From: Anaerosalibacter massiliensis
GTDB taxonomy: Bacteria; Bacillota; Clostridia; Tissierellales; Sporanaerobacteraceae
Direction of reading: 5' to 3'
Length of the DNA stretch: 64,000 nt
Assembly: GCA_000751555.1 (NCBI GenBank)
Contig: CCEZ01000043.1
Span: 434,001-498,000 of the forward strand
In this document: in pieces, positions 36,891 to 45,728 of the stretch
How the letters are laid out: each line of letters opens with the position of its first letter
Numbering within the stretch: the first letter of the stretch is position 1
Notes under the pieces: generated by a model
Told to the model about the DNA's origin: nothing
Seen by the model: only the letters and a program-made list of their open reading frames with translations
Database searches by the model: none
Position numbers and translations under genes: made by a program

Positions 36891-36912
36891 TTACAATATA
36901 ATTATATTGTAA
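36891..36912. repeat. 22-bp perfect palindrome upstream of yicC promoter
   Basis: The two 11-base halves TTACAATATAA / TTATATTGTAA are exact inverted repeats with no spacer. It lies 7 bases upstream of the yicC -35 box, in the divergent yicC/rqcH spacer, too A/T-rich to be a good terminator and without a T-run. Its shape is that of an operator for a dimeric regulator, but I cannot name the protein. Confidence 0.55.
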
Positions 36913-36997
36913 TTAGAATTTTTTATCTATAATATATTACAAAAATGTAACTTTTTAAATTCATTTATATTGTTTTATTTATTTAGTTCTTATTAAA

Positions 36998-37006
36998 TGG
37001 TATACT
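36998..37006 (+). promoter_or_regulatory. Extended -10 promoter of rqcH
   Basis: TGG-TATACT, a TG-extended -10, lies about 32 bases before the rqcH ATG. No good -35 box is visible, as expected for an extended -10 promoter. Confidence 0.4.
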
Positions 37007-37037
37007 TTAATTAATAAATTAAATGGAGGAATAGAAA

Positions 37038-38810
37038 ATGTCTTTTGATGGAATTGTAACAAATGCTTTAGTAACAGAATTTAAAGAAACAATTGTTGGT
37101 GGGAGAATTGATAAAATATATCAACAAGAAAAAGATGAAATACTTATCCATATTCATAATTTAGGAAACAATTATAAACTACTTCTATCAGCTAGTAGCA
37201 ATAATCCTCGAATATATTTAACGAACTTTTCCAAACAAAATCCTAATAATCCTCCCATGTTCTGTATGTTTTTAAGAAAACAAATACAAGGAGGAATAAT
37301 ACTAGATATTAACCAATACGAATTGGATAGAATAATAATTATAGATATTAAATCCTTGGATGAAATGGGTGAAATCAATATAAAACAATTAATCATTGAA
37401 ATCATGGGAAAGCATAGTAATATAATTTTAGTTGATGAGTCCTCTAAAATTATATTAGATTCTATAAAGAGAATCCCTGAAAATATAAGTAGAGTGCGTC
37501 AAGTTCTACCAGGACTTCAATACCAATATCCTCCTTCTAACAATAAAATTAATCCTTTAAATGTAGATTTTAAAACATTTTTAGAAATAGGGGATAAAAG
37601 CAAAAAAAATTCTCAAGTATTTAAATATTTTTATACAAATTTTATTGGACTAAGCCCTTTAATTAGTCGAGAAATTTGCTATAGAGCTAATATAGACGAA
37701 AGGTCTACTACTGATGTTTTAACGGATTTAGATAAAAAAGAATTATATAACTCTTTTAAACTAACAATGGATGATATTTTAGAAAAAAGATTTACACCAA
37801 ATATTATAAAAAATGATAATAATGAGATTTTAGCATTTCATGCTTTGAAACTTACTCAGTATGATGGCATAGATAAAGAATACAATGAATCTATGAGTAC
37901 TATTTTAGATAATTATTATAGAGAGAAGGATATTTTAGATAGAATTAGGCAAAAATCTTTATCCATTAGAAAAACTGTACAAACTAAATTAGATAGAGAT
38001 CTAAACAAATTAAATAAGCAAAGGGAAGAATTTTTAGAATCTAAAAAAAGAGAAAAATACAAAGTATATGGAGATCTAATATCTGCAAATATATATAAAA
38101 TTGATAAGGGAGCAGACAAAGTAAAATTAGAAAATTTCTATACAGAAAATCTAGAAGAAATAAATATTCCTTTGGATCCAAAATTATCTCCACCTCAAAA
38201 TGCTCAAAGATATTATAAAAAATATGCAAAACTCAAAAATGCCTCTAAACTATTAGAAAAACAGATTCCTAAGACTAAATACGAAATTGATTATTTAGAA
38301 AATATACTCATTAGTATTGACAACTGTACAGAAGTAGAAGAATTAGATGAAATAAAAGATGAGTTAAGAAGAGAAGGGTATTTAAAAGGTAAAGACAAAA
38401 AGAATAAAAATAAAAAGGAAAGAACCTCTAAACCTTATCATTTTATTTCTTCCAACAATCTTGACATATATGTAGGAAAAAATAATAAACAGAATGATTA
38501 TTTAACCCTTAGATTTGCAAATAAAGATGATATATGGCTTCATAGTAAAGATATACCTGGAAGCCATGTTATTATTCGATTAGAAGATGCTGAGGTTCCA
38601 GAAGAAACTTTATATGAAGCTGCTCTTTTAGCTGCTTTCTATAGTAAAGCAAAAAATTCACAAAATGTAGCCATTGATTATGCCCAGAAAAAAAATGTTA
38701 AAAAACCAAAAGGTGCAAAACCAGGAATGGTCATATATGAAAAAAATAATACTATTTATGTAACACCTAAAAAAGAAGAAATTAACAAAATAAAAAAGGT
38801 AGAAATTTAA
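37038..38810 (+). CDS. rqcH: Ribosome quality control protein RqcH (NFACT)
   Basis: RqcH binds obstructed 50S subunits and recruits tRNA-Ala to add alanine tails, marking stalled peptides for degradation. The 590-residue protein has an NFACT-N domain (1-210, FDGIVTNALVTEF ... GGRIDKIYQ), helix-hairpin-helix and coiled-coil parts, and an NFACT-R domain (from about 455) with WLHSKDIPGSHVII. Older annotation calls this fibronectin-binding protein. It is transcribed alone, opposite yicC. It is the plus-strand exception in a minus-strand region. Confidence 0.94.
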   Translation: MSFDGIVTNALVTEFKETIVGGRIDKIYQQEKDEILIHIHNLGNNYKLLLSASSNNPRIYLTNFSKQNPNNPPMFCMFLRKQIQGGIILDINQYELDRIIIIDIKSLDEMGEINIKQLIIEIMGKHSNIILVDESSKIILDSIKRIPENISRVRQVLPGLQYQYPPSNNKINPLNVDFKTFLEIGDKSKKNSQVFKYFYTNFIGLSPLISREICYRANIDERSTTDVLTDLDKKELYNSFKLTMDDILEKRFTPNIIKNDNNEILAFHALKLTQYDGIDKEYNESMSTILDNYYREKDILDRIRQKSLSIRKTVQTKLDRDLNKLNKQREEFLESKKREKYKVYGDLISANIYKIDKGADKVKLENFYTENLEEINIPLDPKLSPPQNAQRYYKKYAKLKNASKLLEKQIPKTKYEIDYLENILISIDNCTEVEELDEIKDELRREGYLKGKDKKNKNKKERTSKPYHFISSNNLDIYVGKNNKQNDYLTLRFANKDDIWLHSKDIPGSHVIIRLEDAEVPEETLYEAALLAAFYSKAKNSQNVAIDYAQKKNVKKPKGAKPGMVIYEKNNTIYVTPKKEEINKIKKVEI

Positions 38811-38825
38811 ATTTCTACCTTTTTA
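38793..38825. terminator. Bidirectional terminator between rqcH and pyrR
   Basis: A long perfect inverted repeat (AAAAGGTAGAAATTT / AAATTTCTACCTTTT) with T-runs on both sides overlaps the rqcH stop and adjoins the pyrR stop. It can end transcripts from both directions. Confidence 0.85.
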
Positions 38826-39356
38826 TTCTTTAATCAACACCTGATCTTTTCCGTCTATTTCTTCAAATTCAACACTTACTATTTCATTTCTAGATGTAGG
38901 TACATTCTTTCCTATATAATCTGGACGTATAGGTAACTCTCTATGTCCTCTATCTATTAAAACTGCCAACTGTACTTTTTTTGCCCTTCCCTTATGAGCC
39001 AAAGCATCCAATGCTGCCCTTGCAGTTCTTCCTGTATATATTACATCATCTACTAATACAATAATTTTATTATTTATATCAAAACTAAATTCACTTTTAT
39101 TAATAATTGGATTTTTACTTATTTCCTCCAAATCATCCCTATAAAAAGTTATGTCTAATATTTCAACTGGAACTTTTTCCCCTTCAATTTCAAATATCTT
39201 CCTAGAGAGCCTTTCTGCAAAAGGAACCCCTCTAGTTTTTATACCTACTAATATAAGGTCTTTAGTACCTTTATTTCTTTCTAATATTTCATTAGCTATC
39301 CTTGTAGTTGCTCTTTGAATTGCTTTTTCATCTAAAATAATCGCTTTAGTTATCAA
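38823..39356 (-). CDS. pyrR: Bifunctional pyr regulator / uracil phosphoribosyltransferase PyrR
   Basis: PyrR binds pyr mRNA leaders in response to UMP and also has uracil phosphoribosyltransferase activity. The 177-residue protein has the PRPP-binding loop [17 protein letters not shown] near 93-109 and the RNA-binding [20 protein letters not shown] stretch, read in parts. It starts at TTG behind GGGGGG and overlaps the rluD end by 11 bases. The pyr biosynthetic genes it would regulate are not in the window. Confidence 0.95.
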   Translation of the reverse strand: MITKAIILDEKAIQRATTRIANEILERNKGTKDLILVGIKTRGVPFAERLSRKIFEIEGEKVPVEILDITFYRDDLEEISKNPIINKSEFSFDINNKIIVLVDDVIYTGRTARAALDALAHKGRAKKVQLAVLIDRGHRELPIRPDYIGKNVPTSRNEIVSVEFEEIDGKDQVLIKE

Positions 39357-40269
39357 ATGTAACCCCCCTTAATTTTTCTAAAATATTTATAAAATAATTT
39401 GGAAGTTGTGATTCAAATTCTATATAATTTTTCTTTCTAGGATGATATAAACCTATTTTCTTTGAATGGAGTAATTGTCCCTTTAAATCAAATGAATCTT
39501 TCCTATCTGAATAAACCTTATCACCAACTACTGGATGTCCAATATAAGACATATGAACCCTAATTTGATGCGTACGTCCAGTCTCTAATTTAACTTCTAC
39601 TAAAGTATATTCCTTAAATCTTTCTAACACTTTAAAATGACTTCTTGCTTCCTTGCTATTTTTATTTATCACGGCCATCTTTCTTCTGTCTACAACATCC
39701 CTTCCAATAGGAGCATCTACAATTCCATTATCTACTTTTATATTTCCATGAACAAGACAATAATAAATTCTTTTAACTTTGTGGTTCTTTATTTCATCTA
39801 CTAAAATACTATGGGAAAAATTATTCTTAGCCACTATTAGAAGTCCTGAAGTATCCTTATCCAGTCTATGAACTATTCCTGGTCTTTCTTCTCCCCCGAT
39901 ATAAGAAAGACTATCCATATGATACAAAAGGGCATTCACTAAAGTACCAGAATAATTTCCAGATGCAGGATGTACAATCATGCCTTGAGGTTTGTTAATT
40001 ATGCCAATATCTTCATCCTCATATATTATATCTATAGGAATATTTTCAGGAGGAATATCTATTTTCTTAGGTTTCAATATCTTTACCTCTATATAATCTC
40101 CATCTTTAACTAAATATCTAGGCTTGACTTTCTCTCCATTCACTATTATCAAATTTTTCTTAATCATTTTTTGTATCTTAGATCTTGATATATTACCAAG
40201 TTTTTCAACTAAATAAGAGTCTATTCTTTGATTCCCTTTTTCATCTACACATATTTCAATAATATCCAT
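39346..40269 (-). CDS. rluD: RluD-type large-subunit pseudouridine synthase
   Basis: The roughly 307-residue protein has an N-terminal S4 RNA-binding domain ([19 protein letters not shown]) and the catalytic motif [11 protein letters not shown], whose Asp attacks the uridine, then [17 protein letters not shown]. It modifies uridines in 23S rRNA. ATG 40269 has GGGGAG upstream; the longer frame runs into lspA. The order lspA-rluD-pyrR is standard in Firmicutes. Confidence 0.95.
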   Translation of the reverse strand: MDIIEICVDEKGNQRIDSYLVEKLGNISRSKIQKMIKKNLIIVNGEKVKPRYLVKDGDYIEVKILKPKKIDIPPENIPIDIIYEDEDIGIINKPQGMIVHPASGNYSGTLVNALLYHMDSLSYIGGEERPGIVHRLDKDTSGLLIVAKNNFSHSILVDEIKNHKVKRIYYCLVHGNIKVDNGIVDAPIGRDVVDRRKMAVINKNSKEARSHFKVLERFKEYTLVEVKLETGRTHQIRVHMSYIGHPVVGDKVYSDRKDSFDLKGQLLHSKKIGLYHPRKKNYIEFESQLPNYFINILEKLRGVTFDN

Positions 40270-40279
40270 TTTTTCTCCC

Positions 40280-40735
40280 CTATACTTTATACTTATCAAA
40301 TAAAACCATATATATAATCAATATAGTAGATATGACTATAAAGCTATCAGCAATATTAAATACTGGAAATCCATAGCCATTTTTAAATTTAACTGAAATA
40401 AAATCTACTACATAACCAAATCGTATTCTATCTATTAAATTTCCTATAGCACCAGCTAAAAGCATAACTAAAGAAACCTTCATTCCTTTATTCAAAAAAT
40501 AAAAATTTTTCCTAAAAAAAACAAATATCGCTATTATTACTATTAAAGTTATTATAATAAAAAATATTCTACAGTTTTGTAATATTCCAAAAGCTGCTCC
40601 AAAGTTTTCTACATAATTGAATTCCAAAAAATTATCTATAACCGCTATAGGTTTGTTATCCTTTAAATACTTTATAGCTCCGTGCTTTGTCAATTGATCC
40701 AATATTATAATTAATATAGATATTACATATAGCAA
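40280..40735 (-). CDS. lspA: Lipoprotein signal peptidase
   Basis: LspA cleaves the signal peptide of lipid-modified prolipoproteins. The 151-residue protein has four membrane segments and conserved motifs DQLTK at 13-17, ENFGAAFG at 43-50, GNLIDR at 98-103 and FPVFNIADS at 123-131. The catalytic aspartates are D111 and D130. The start is TTG with GGAGG upstream. It is followed by rluD with an 11-base gap after the rluD start correction. Confidence 0.96.
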   Translation of the reverse strand: MLYVISILIIILDQLTKHGAIKYLKDNKPIAVIDNFLEFNYVENFGAAFGILQNCRIFFIIITLIVIIAIFVFFRKNFYFLNKGMKVSLVMLLAGAIGNLIDRIRFGYVVDFISVKFKNGYGFPVFNIADSFIVISTILIIYMVLFDKYKV

Positions 40736-40804
40736 ATGTATTTCCTCCTTAGTTAATAATTACATATTATATTTTAATTCATTAAGCAAATTATTACAAC
40801 ATAA

Positions 40805-40832
40805 AAGACTAGTTAACCTTCTAACTAGTCTT
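40805..40832 (-). terminator. Terminator after the DksA-like gene
   Basis: An 11-bp stem AAGACTAGTTA / TAACTAGTCTT is followed by TTATGTTG on the minus strand, 13 bases after the stop. Confidence 0.65.
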
Positions 40833-40844
40833 AAATATAATTTC

Positions 40845-41468
40845 TTAAAGTGTATCTTTAAAATCTTTTTCTGATATTTTTTCTACATCTTCCACAATAC
40901 CCTCTTCTGTTTCATCAAATATCCCTTGATTATCTCCTGTTGTATCAGAAGGATCTTTTTCAACTTTATTGTATCTAGCAACTGCCTGATAACTATCTTC
41001 TCTATCAAAGTCCATATCAGTCTTATCTGAAATTTCAATATTTCTTCTTCCAAAAGGACTTTCTCTATCTTCTTCCTCAGGTCTAAAACTCATCTTTATA
41101 TCTAAAGGCAATTTTTTCTTTGAACAATCTAAACATAATTTTATATACGGAATTAACTCTAATCTATCTTTTTCAATTTCAACGCCACAATTTTCGCATA
41201 TCCCATAATTTCCTTCTTCTAATTTATCAATAGAGGTTTCAATTTCATATATAATATCTTTATTTTTATTCTTTAGTCCCATATCATGTTCCATCATAAA
41301 TACTTCCGTTCCTAAATCTGCTGGATGATTGTCATAGAAAGATAGTTCTTTTCCATATTCCTCCATAGACCCTAGATGATTTCCTTCCATTCCATTTAAA
41401 AGATTTTCAACTCTTTCTTTTTCCTTGAATAATAGTTTTTTATAATGTTCTTTTTTAGTTTGATCCAT
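40845..41468 (-). CDS. DksA/TraR-family C4 zinc finger protein (YteA type)
   Basis: The 207-residue protein has an N-terminal coiled coil (1-80), the Cys4 zinc finger CENCGVEIEKDRLELIPYIKLCLDC (read from about residue 96) and an acidic tail. It belongs to the yteA group of the DksA/TraR family, often annotated as sporulation-linked in Firmicutes. Whether it acts on RNA polymerase like DksA is unknown; the length exceeds that of DksA by about 50 residues. It lies between lspA and the DUF5665 gene. Confidence 0.88.
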   Translation of the reverse strand: MDQTKKEHYKKLLFKEKERVENLLNGMEGNHLGSMEEYGKELSFYDNHPADLGTEVFMMEHDMGLKNKNKDIIYEIETSIDKLEEGNYGICENCGVEIEKDRLELIPYIKLCLDCSKKKLPLDIKMSFRPEEEDRESPFGRRNIEISDKTDMDFDREDSYQAVARYNKVEKDPSDTTGDNQGIFDETEEGIVEDVEKISEKDFKDTL

Positions 41469-41481
41469 TATATTCCTCCAA

Positions 41482-41760
41482 CTAAAGATTATCCTTAACT
41501 ATTTTTACAATTTCCGATATAAAATTCCCAATAAGAGGTAAATTCAATTTTATTAATTGTTGCAAAAAATAAAGAAATAATGCACCTAATATAGTAAAAC
41601 CTATTGCCATACCAAAGCCTCTTGCAATACCCTGAATAAAGTTTAAATAAATAAGTCTTTTCCTATTATTTATATAATCAACATATTCGTTTATTTTTGT
41701 TTTTTCTAAAGTTAAAACTATATCATCAAGTTTTTCATATAACTCTTTTCTTTTTTTCAA
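41482..41760 (-). CDS. DUF5665 family membrane protein
   Basis: The 92-residue protein has a charged helical N-terminal half (KKRKELYEKLDDIVLTLEKT) and a hydrophobic segment ARGFGMAIGFTILGALFLYFLQ, ending in an amphipathic tail. It matches the DUF5665 group, small membrane proteins common in Clostridia with no known role. The start is TTG behind GAGGGGAG. It is 13 bases upstream of the DksA-like gene and probably co-transcribed. Confidence 0.75.
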   Translation of the reverse strand: MKKRKELYEKLDDIVLTLEKTKINEYVDYINNRKRLIYLNFIQGIARGFGMAIGFTILGALFLYFLQQLIKLNLPLIGNFISEIVKIVKDNL

Positions 41761-41823
41761 TTTACTCCCCTCAAAAATAATATTCCCTATTTGAAAAATA
41801 AAATGTGTAAAAAATATATTATT

Positions 41824-41962
41824 TTAAATTGCATTAATGCTTAATAATAAGAAGAAAAACAAAAGGCTATGTCTATCAAATTTAGCATTCCAAATTTGAG
41901 TAAGAAGCAAGAAAAAAAAACAAAAGGTAATTGTCATTTTCTTCATTTTTTATTTCTAACAT
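41824..41962 (-). pseudogene. Tiny twin-repeat hydrophobic peptide gene split at a 9-T tract
   Basis: ATG at 41962 has a strong GGGAGGG seven bases upstream. It opens a frame that, as read, ends after 26 codons at 41882. Removing one T from the nine-base T tract (41912-41920) joins it to a second frame ending at 41824. The joined 45-residue peptide has a polar head (MLEIKNEENDNY) and two copies of LLFFFLLL, one after the other. That repeat is not expected by chance and matches my recollection of small clostridial hydrophobic proteins. The break may be a sequencing error, slippage or a real mutation. Confidence 0.55.
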
Positions 41963-42027
41963 AAAAAAACCCTCCCTATGAATATAACTCTACTACATAT
42001 TATGATCATAGGTAAGGTTCGTTCCAC

Positions 42028-42798
42028 CTATACTAATTCATTTATTTTTTTAATTTCATTAAATAAACTCTTGAATTGACTAAAATCTAAAGATTGAAAT
42101 CCATCAGATAATGCCTTAGAAGGCTCAGGATGCACCTCTATAATGACACCATCTGCACCAATGGCCAATGCAGCTTTTGTAGCTGGAAGAATTAGCTCTT
42201 TTCTTCCAGTGCCATGACTCGGATCTACAAGTATAGGATAATCTGTTTTTGATTTAATTATAGGAACACTTACTAAATCTAAAGTATTTCTAGTATAATC
42301 TTCAAATGTCCTTATTCCTCTTTCACATAAAATAATATTTTCATTTCCTTCCTTTTTAATATATTCTGCAGCCATTATCCATTCTTTAATAGTTGAACTC
42401 ATTCCTCTTTTTAAAAGTACAGGTTTCTCAATTTTTCCTATTTCTTTTAACAAAACATAATTTTGCATATTTCTTGAACCAATTTGAATTATATCTATAT
42501 ATTCAGAAGCTTTTTCTACATCTCTTGGGTCCATAACTTCTGATACAACTTTAAAATCATATTTTTCTTTTATCTCCTTAAGAATTTTAAAACCTTCAAA
42601 ACCTAAGCCCTGAAAAGAATTAGGGCTAGTTCTAGGTTTAAAAGCTCCACCTCTTAAAAATTTGATATTAAGAGAATTTAAAAAACAACCTACCTTTTCC
42701 ATCTGAGCATAATTTTCTACAGCGCATGGTCCTCCTATTATAGAAAAACTCCCGTCTCCAATTTTTGCTTCGTTTCCAATATTAATAACTTTTGTCAT
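42028..42798 (-). CDS. aroF: 3-deoxy-7-phosphoheptulonate synthase (AroF)
   Basis: DAHP synthase performs the first step of the shikimate pathway, joining phosphoenolpyruvate and erythrose 4-phosphate. The 256-residue protein is of the short, type I-beta form: GGPCAVEN near 27, RGGAFKPRTSPNSFQGLG, KRGMSST, DPSHGTGRKE and GADGVIIEVHP. No regulatory domain is fused. ATG 42798 follows GGAGGAG by six bases. It is isolated from other aro genes and sits as an insertion beside divIVA. Confidence 0.96.
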   Translation of the reverse strand: MTKVINIGNEAKIGDGSFSIIGGPCAVENYAQMEKVGCFLNSLNIKFLRGGAFKPRTSPNSFQGLGFEGFKILKEIKEKYDFKVVSEVMDPRDVEKASEYIDIIQIGSRNMQNYVLLKEIGKIEKPVLLKRGMSSTIKEWIMAAEYIKKEGNENIILCERGIRTFEDYTRNTLDLVSVPIIKSKTDYPILVDPSHGTGRKELILPATKAALAIGADGVIIEVHPEPSKALSDGFQSLDFSQFKSLFNEIKKINELV

Positions 42799-42865
42799 AT
42801 ATACTCCTCCAAAACTATAGTTCATATACAGTTTTTACATTATTTCTTAATCTCTGTCAAGCTTG

Positions 42866-42892
42866 AAAATAAAAAAGGAGGCTAAGCCCCCA
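42866..42892 (-). terminator. Terminator of the sepF-divIVA unit
   Basis: GGGGGC, a three-base loop and GCCTCC form a short stem followed by TTTTTTATTTT on the minus strand. It overlaps the divIVA stop. Confidence 0.8.
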
Positions 42893-43481
42893 TGTCATCC
42901 AATTTGTCTATATCATTTTCTTCTTTGTCTAAATCTTTCATACGAATATTATTTGAGCTATGAGCATTATCTATACCTTCTTTATCTGCTTCATCTTTTG
43001 ACTTTTCTTTAGCATCATTAATTACCGCACTTTCTATTTCACTATAATAATCATCTAATGTTGAAAGTTGTGCTTCAATTAAAGATTTAAATCTAGTTTT
43101 AAAAACATAAATTTCCTTTCTTAAACTTTCATATTCTTTCTGTATTTTAAGCACTTCATCATTTGCATCAGATATTATTCTTTTTGACTTTTCCTCTGAT
43201 TCCATAATTATTAAATCAGCTTTTTGTTTTGCTGTATTAGTAACTTCCTCTGCTGTACCTTGAGCCACTACTAAAGTATTTTTCAATGTTTCCTCAAGAT
43301 TATTATACTGTTTTAAATGATCATTTAAAGCAGTAATTTTGTCTTTTAACTCTATATTTTCTTTATAAAGTTTTTCATAATCTATAACTATTTCATCTAA
43401 AAAACTATCTACTTCTGATTCTTTATATCCCCTAAAAGAGCTCTTAAACTCTTTATTTTGTATATCTAATGGTGTAAGCAT
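42882..43481 (-). CDS. divIVA: Cell division protein DivIVA
   Basis: DivIVA binds curved membrane at poles and septa and recruits other proteins. The roughly 199-residue protein has the N-terminal membrane-binding domain (MLTPLDIQNKEFKSSFRGYKESEVDSF, read in parts), a long coiled coil and an acidic tail. ATG 43481 is preferred because GGAG lies eight bases upstream and the family starts at this point; an in-frame GTG is three codons earlier. It is the last gene of the yggS-sepF-yggT-ylmH-divIVA block. Confidence 0.94.
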   Translation of the reverse strand: MLTPLDIQNKEFKSSFRGYKESEVDSFLDEIVIDYEKLYKENIELKDKITALNDHLKQYNNLEETLKNTLVVAQGTAEEVTNTAKQKADLIIMESEEKSKRIISDANDEVLKIQKEYESLRKEIYVFKTRFKSLIEAQLSTLDDYYSEIESAVINDAKEKSKDEADKEGIDNAHSSNNIRMKDLDKEENDIDKLDDMGA

Positions 43482-43495
43482 TCCCTTCACTCCAT

Positions 43496-44281
43496 TTACT
43501 TAAATATTGTAATATTTGCTTTAATTCTTTCTTTTCTAGTTTTCCCCAGTACATTAGATAAAATAAATCTCCCATATCCTTTTACAGATATTAAATCTCC
43601 TTCATTTATCTCAAGAAAAGGTTTATTTATAGGTTCCCAGTTTACCTTTATCTTTCCACTATTAATAAGATTTAAGCTATCTTTTCTAGATAAATTAAAG
43701 GTTTTACTTATTACTGCATCAAGTCTTAAGGAAGGAATAATAACGCCTTTCTTCTTAAAATCTTTCTTACCTTCCTTTAATTCTTCTCTACTGATTAAAT
43801 TTACATTCACACTTTTATTTCCTACTTTCTTCAAATTAAACATTATATAATCTGAGATTGAATCCTCAACTATAATCTGAACTTCTTCCTCATGTAAAAG
43901 AATATCTCCAACTTTCTCTCTAGTTATTCCTAACCCCATTAGAGAACCTAAAAAATCCTTATGTTTTAAACCTTCTACACTTCCATTTATAGACAATGGC
44001 ACAATAGGTGCTCTAATTTTTTCAAATGCTAAATAATCAGGAAAAATAGAGATAATTTTTCTTTCAGCATTTAAAAGTCCACCATCTTCTGAGTAAGATA
44101 TATCATCAAATCTACTTAATATAGATTTTGATAATCTTCTCTCATATGGATCTAAAAAGTCTGTGTTTTCAATACTATGTCTAGCTAATACAATTTCCAC
44201 CTTATCTAATACTCTTCTCATATTAAATATCTGATGTTCATCATTTATATGAGAAATAAATCTATCTTTGTCTTTAATCAT
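43496..44281 (-). CDS. ylmH: YlmH S4-domain RNA-binding protein
   Basis: The 261-residue protein has an N-terminal domain (1-170) and a C-terminal S4 RNA-binding domain (about 182-245: LRLDAVISKTFNLSRKDSLNLINSGKIKVNW in pieces). YlmH is linked to 50S subunit quality control and stalled-chain processing, which relates it to RqcH at 37038-38810. It lies between yggT and divIVA in the standard order. Confidence 0.92.
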   Translation of the reverse strand: MIKDKDRFISHINDEHQIFNMRRVLDKVEIVLARHSIENTDFLDPYERRLSKSILSRFDDISYSEDGGLLNAERKIISIFPDYLAFEKIRAPIVPLSINGSVEGLKHKDFLGSLMGLGITREKVGDILLHEEEVQIIVEDSISDYIMFNLKKVGNKSVNVNLISREELKEGKKDFKKKGVIIPSLRLDAVISKTFNLSRKDSLNLINSGKIKVNWEPINKPFLEINEGDLISVKGYGRFILSNVLGKTRKERIKANITIFK

Positions 44282-44297
44282 TTATAATCACCAAAAT

Positions 44298-44564
44298 TCA
44301 AAAAATAATTCTTGTGATAACAGCAGAAATAATTCTTAAAAATAGCACTGCAACTAATGGTGAAAAATCAAAAGGTCCCGTATCTAAACCAATCTTATAA
44401 AGTAACTCTCTACAAGGGCTTAAAATAGGTTCTGTCATATCATATATAAATTTTCCAAATAAATTGTTCATATTTATTGGCAAAAAAGAAAACACAATTC
44501 TAATAAAAATAAATGTTTCAATTATATAAAATAGAATATTTAAAGCTCTATATAAAACTATCAT
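44298..44564 (-). CDS. yggT: YggT family membrane protein
   Basis: The 88-residue protein has two hydrophobic segments (about 7-28 and 66-86) linked by a conserved stretch with TEPILSPCRELL. YggT proteins are found in nearly all bacteria beside sepF and yggS, and plant relatives act in thylakoid organisation. Molecular role in Firmicutes is not settled. GAGG lies upstream of the ATG. Confidence 0.92.
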   Translation of the reverse strand: MIVLYRALNILFYIIETFIFIRIVFSFLPINMNNLFGKFIYDMTEPILSPCRELLYKIGLDTGPFDFSPLVAVLFLRIISAVITRIIF

Positions 44565-44596
44565 ATCATTACCTCATTGTATATTTATTTTATCTT

Positions 44597-45028
44597 TTAC
44601 CATGAAAATAATCCTTTATTTTCAAAATCTTCTTTTAGATATCCATCAATTTCTACATTTTTTGGAGCAAGTATAAAAACATCTTTTGTTACTTTATGAA
44701 TATTTCCTTCTAAAGCATATAAACCTCCATTAATAAAATCAAATACCTGCCTTTTACAATCTGTTTCTAATTGTTCTAAATTTACTATTGCTGCTTTTCT
44801 CATTTTTAAATCTTCAATAATACTAGGAGCGTCTTCATAGTTTAGTGGTTCATGAACTACTAATTTCATATTTACATTGTTATGAATACTAACTACATTG
44901 TTATTTACTCTCATTTGTTGTGACCTTTCTAATTCTTCTTCATAATCCTCATAATCCTCCTCATCATATTCTTCATCTAAGTCTTCAAGCCCCATAAAGT
45001 ACTTAAATTTATTTAACATATCTGCCAT
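44597..45028 (-). CDS. sepF: Cell division protein SepF
   Basis: SepF tethers FtsZ to the membrane and shapes the septum. The 143-residue protein has an N-terminal amphipathic helix (MADMLNKFKYFMGL), an acidic linker (EEYDEEDYEDYEEEL) and a C-terminal FtsZ-binding fold with the KMRKAAIVNLEQLE and RVFDFINGGLYALEGNIHKV features. ATG 45028 has AAGGGGG seven bases upstream. The frame extends into yggS, which it follows. Confidence 0.95.
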   Translation of the reverse strand: MADMLNKFKYFMGLEDLDEEYDEEDYEDYEEELERSQQMRVNNNVVSIHNNVNMKLVVHEPLNYEDAPSIIEDLKMRKAAIVNLEQLETDCKRQVFDFINGGLYALEGNIHKVTKDVFILAPKNVEIDGYLKEDFENKGLFSW

Positions 45029-45041
45029 ACTATTTACCCCC

Positions 45042-45728
45042 TTAATATGTTCTTTTCCCGAATAAGGCTGTGCCAACTCTTATCATATTAGCACCTTCTT
45101 CTATGGCAATTTCATAGTCATTAGTCATGCCCATAGAAAAGTATTTCATTTCAATATTTTTATAATTTCTGTCCTCTATTTTATATCCTAAATTTCTTAA
45201 ATCCCTAAAAACATATCTTATTTTTTCAGGATCTTCAGCATATGGTGCCATAGTCATTAATCCCTTAATATTTATATTTTCCATTTCTAAAACTCTTTCT
45301 ATGAAGGGAAGAACTTCTTCTTTTTTTAAACCAAATTTAGACTTCTCCTCTGAAATGTTTACTTGTATAAGTACATCCTTAATCTTCTCCTTAGCTTTTG
45401 CTCTTTTATTTATTTCTTTAGCTAAAGAAATTCTGTCCAAAGAGTGTATTAAATCAACATTATCGATTATATATTTCACCTTGTTACTTTGAAGGTGTCC
45501 TATCATATGCCAGTTTACTTTATCATATATATTATCGTATTTTTTTTGTATTTCTTGAACCTTATTTTCTCCTATATTATTTACTCCTAAACTAATTGCA
45601 TCATTGATAGTATCTACATTTACAGTCTTCGTTACAGCAATAAGATTTACATCATCCTTTCTACCAGATTTTATTAATGCATTTTCAATATTTTCTTGAA
45701 TCCTTAACAAATTATCTTTAATGCTAAT
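45042..45728 (-). CDS. yggS: PLP homeostasis protein YggS, with apparent ATT start
   Basis: The protein binds pyridoxal phosphate on a lysine (VTK near residue 33) and has HMIGHLQSNK and MGMTNDYEIAIEEG. It buffers PLP and affects amino-acid pools. No in-frame ATG, GTG or CTG lies between an upstream stop and the first core residues. The strongest initiator is ATT at 45728, with GGGGGG seven bases away, giving MSIKDNLLRIQENI, the normal family opening. The TTG at 45710 is the alternative but lacks a ribosome site and would cut off six residues of the usual N-terminus. Confidence 0.9.
   Translation of the reverse strand: MSIKDNLLRIQENIENALIKSGRKDDVNLIAVTKTVNVDTINDAISLGVNNIGENKVQEIQKKYDNIYDKVNWHMIGHLQSNKVKYIIDNVDLIHSLDRISLAKEINKRAKAKEKIKDVLIQVNISEEKSKFGLKKEEVLPFIERVLEMENINIKGLMTMAPYAEDPEKIRYVFRDLRNLGYKIEDRNYKNIEMKYFSMGMTNDYEIAIEEGANMIRVGTALFGKRTY

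Noticed and set aside
42001-42027. Imperfect hairpin after aroF as terminator
   Set aside because: The stem is short with mismatches and no T-run; the evidence is too weak.
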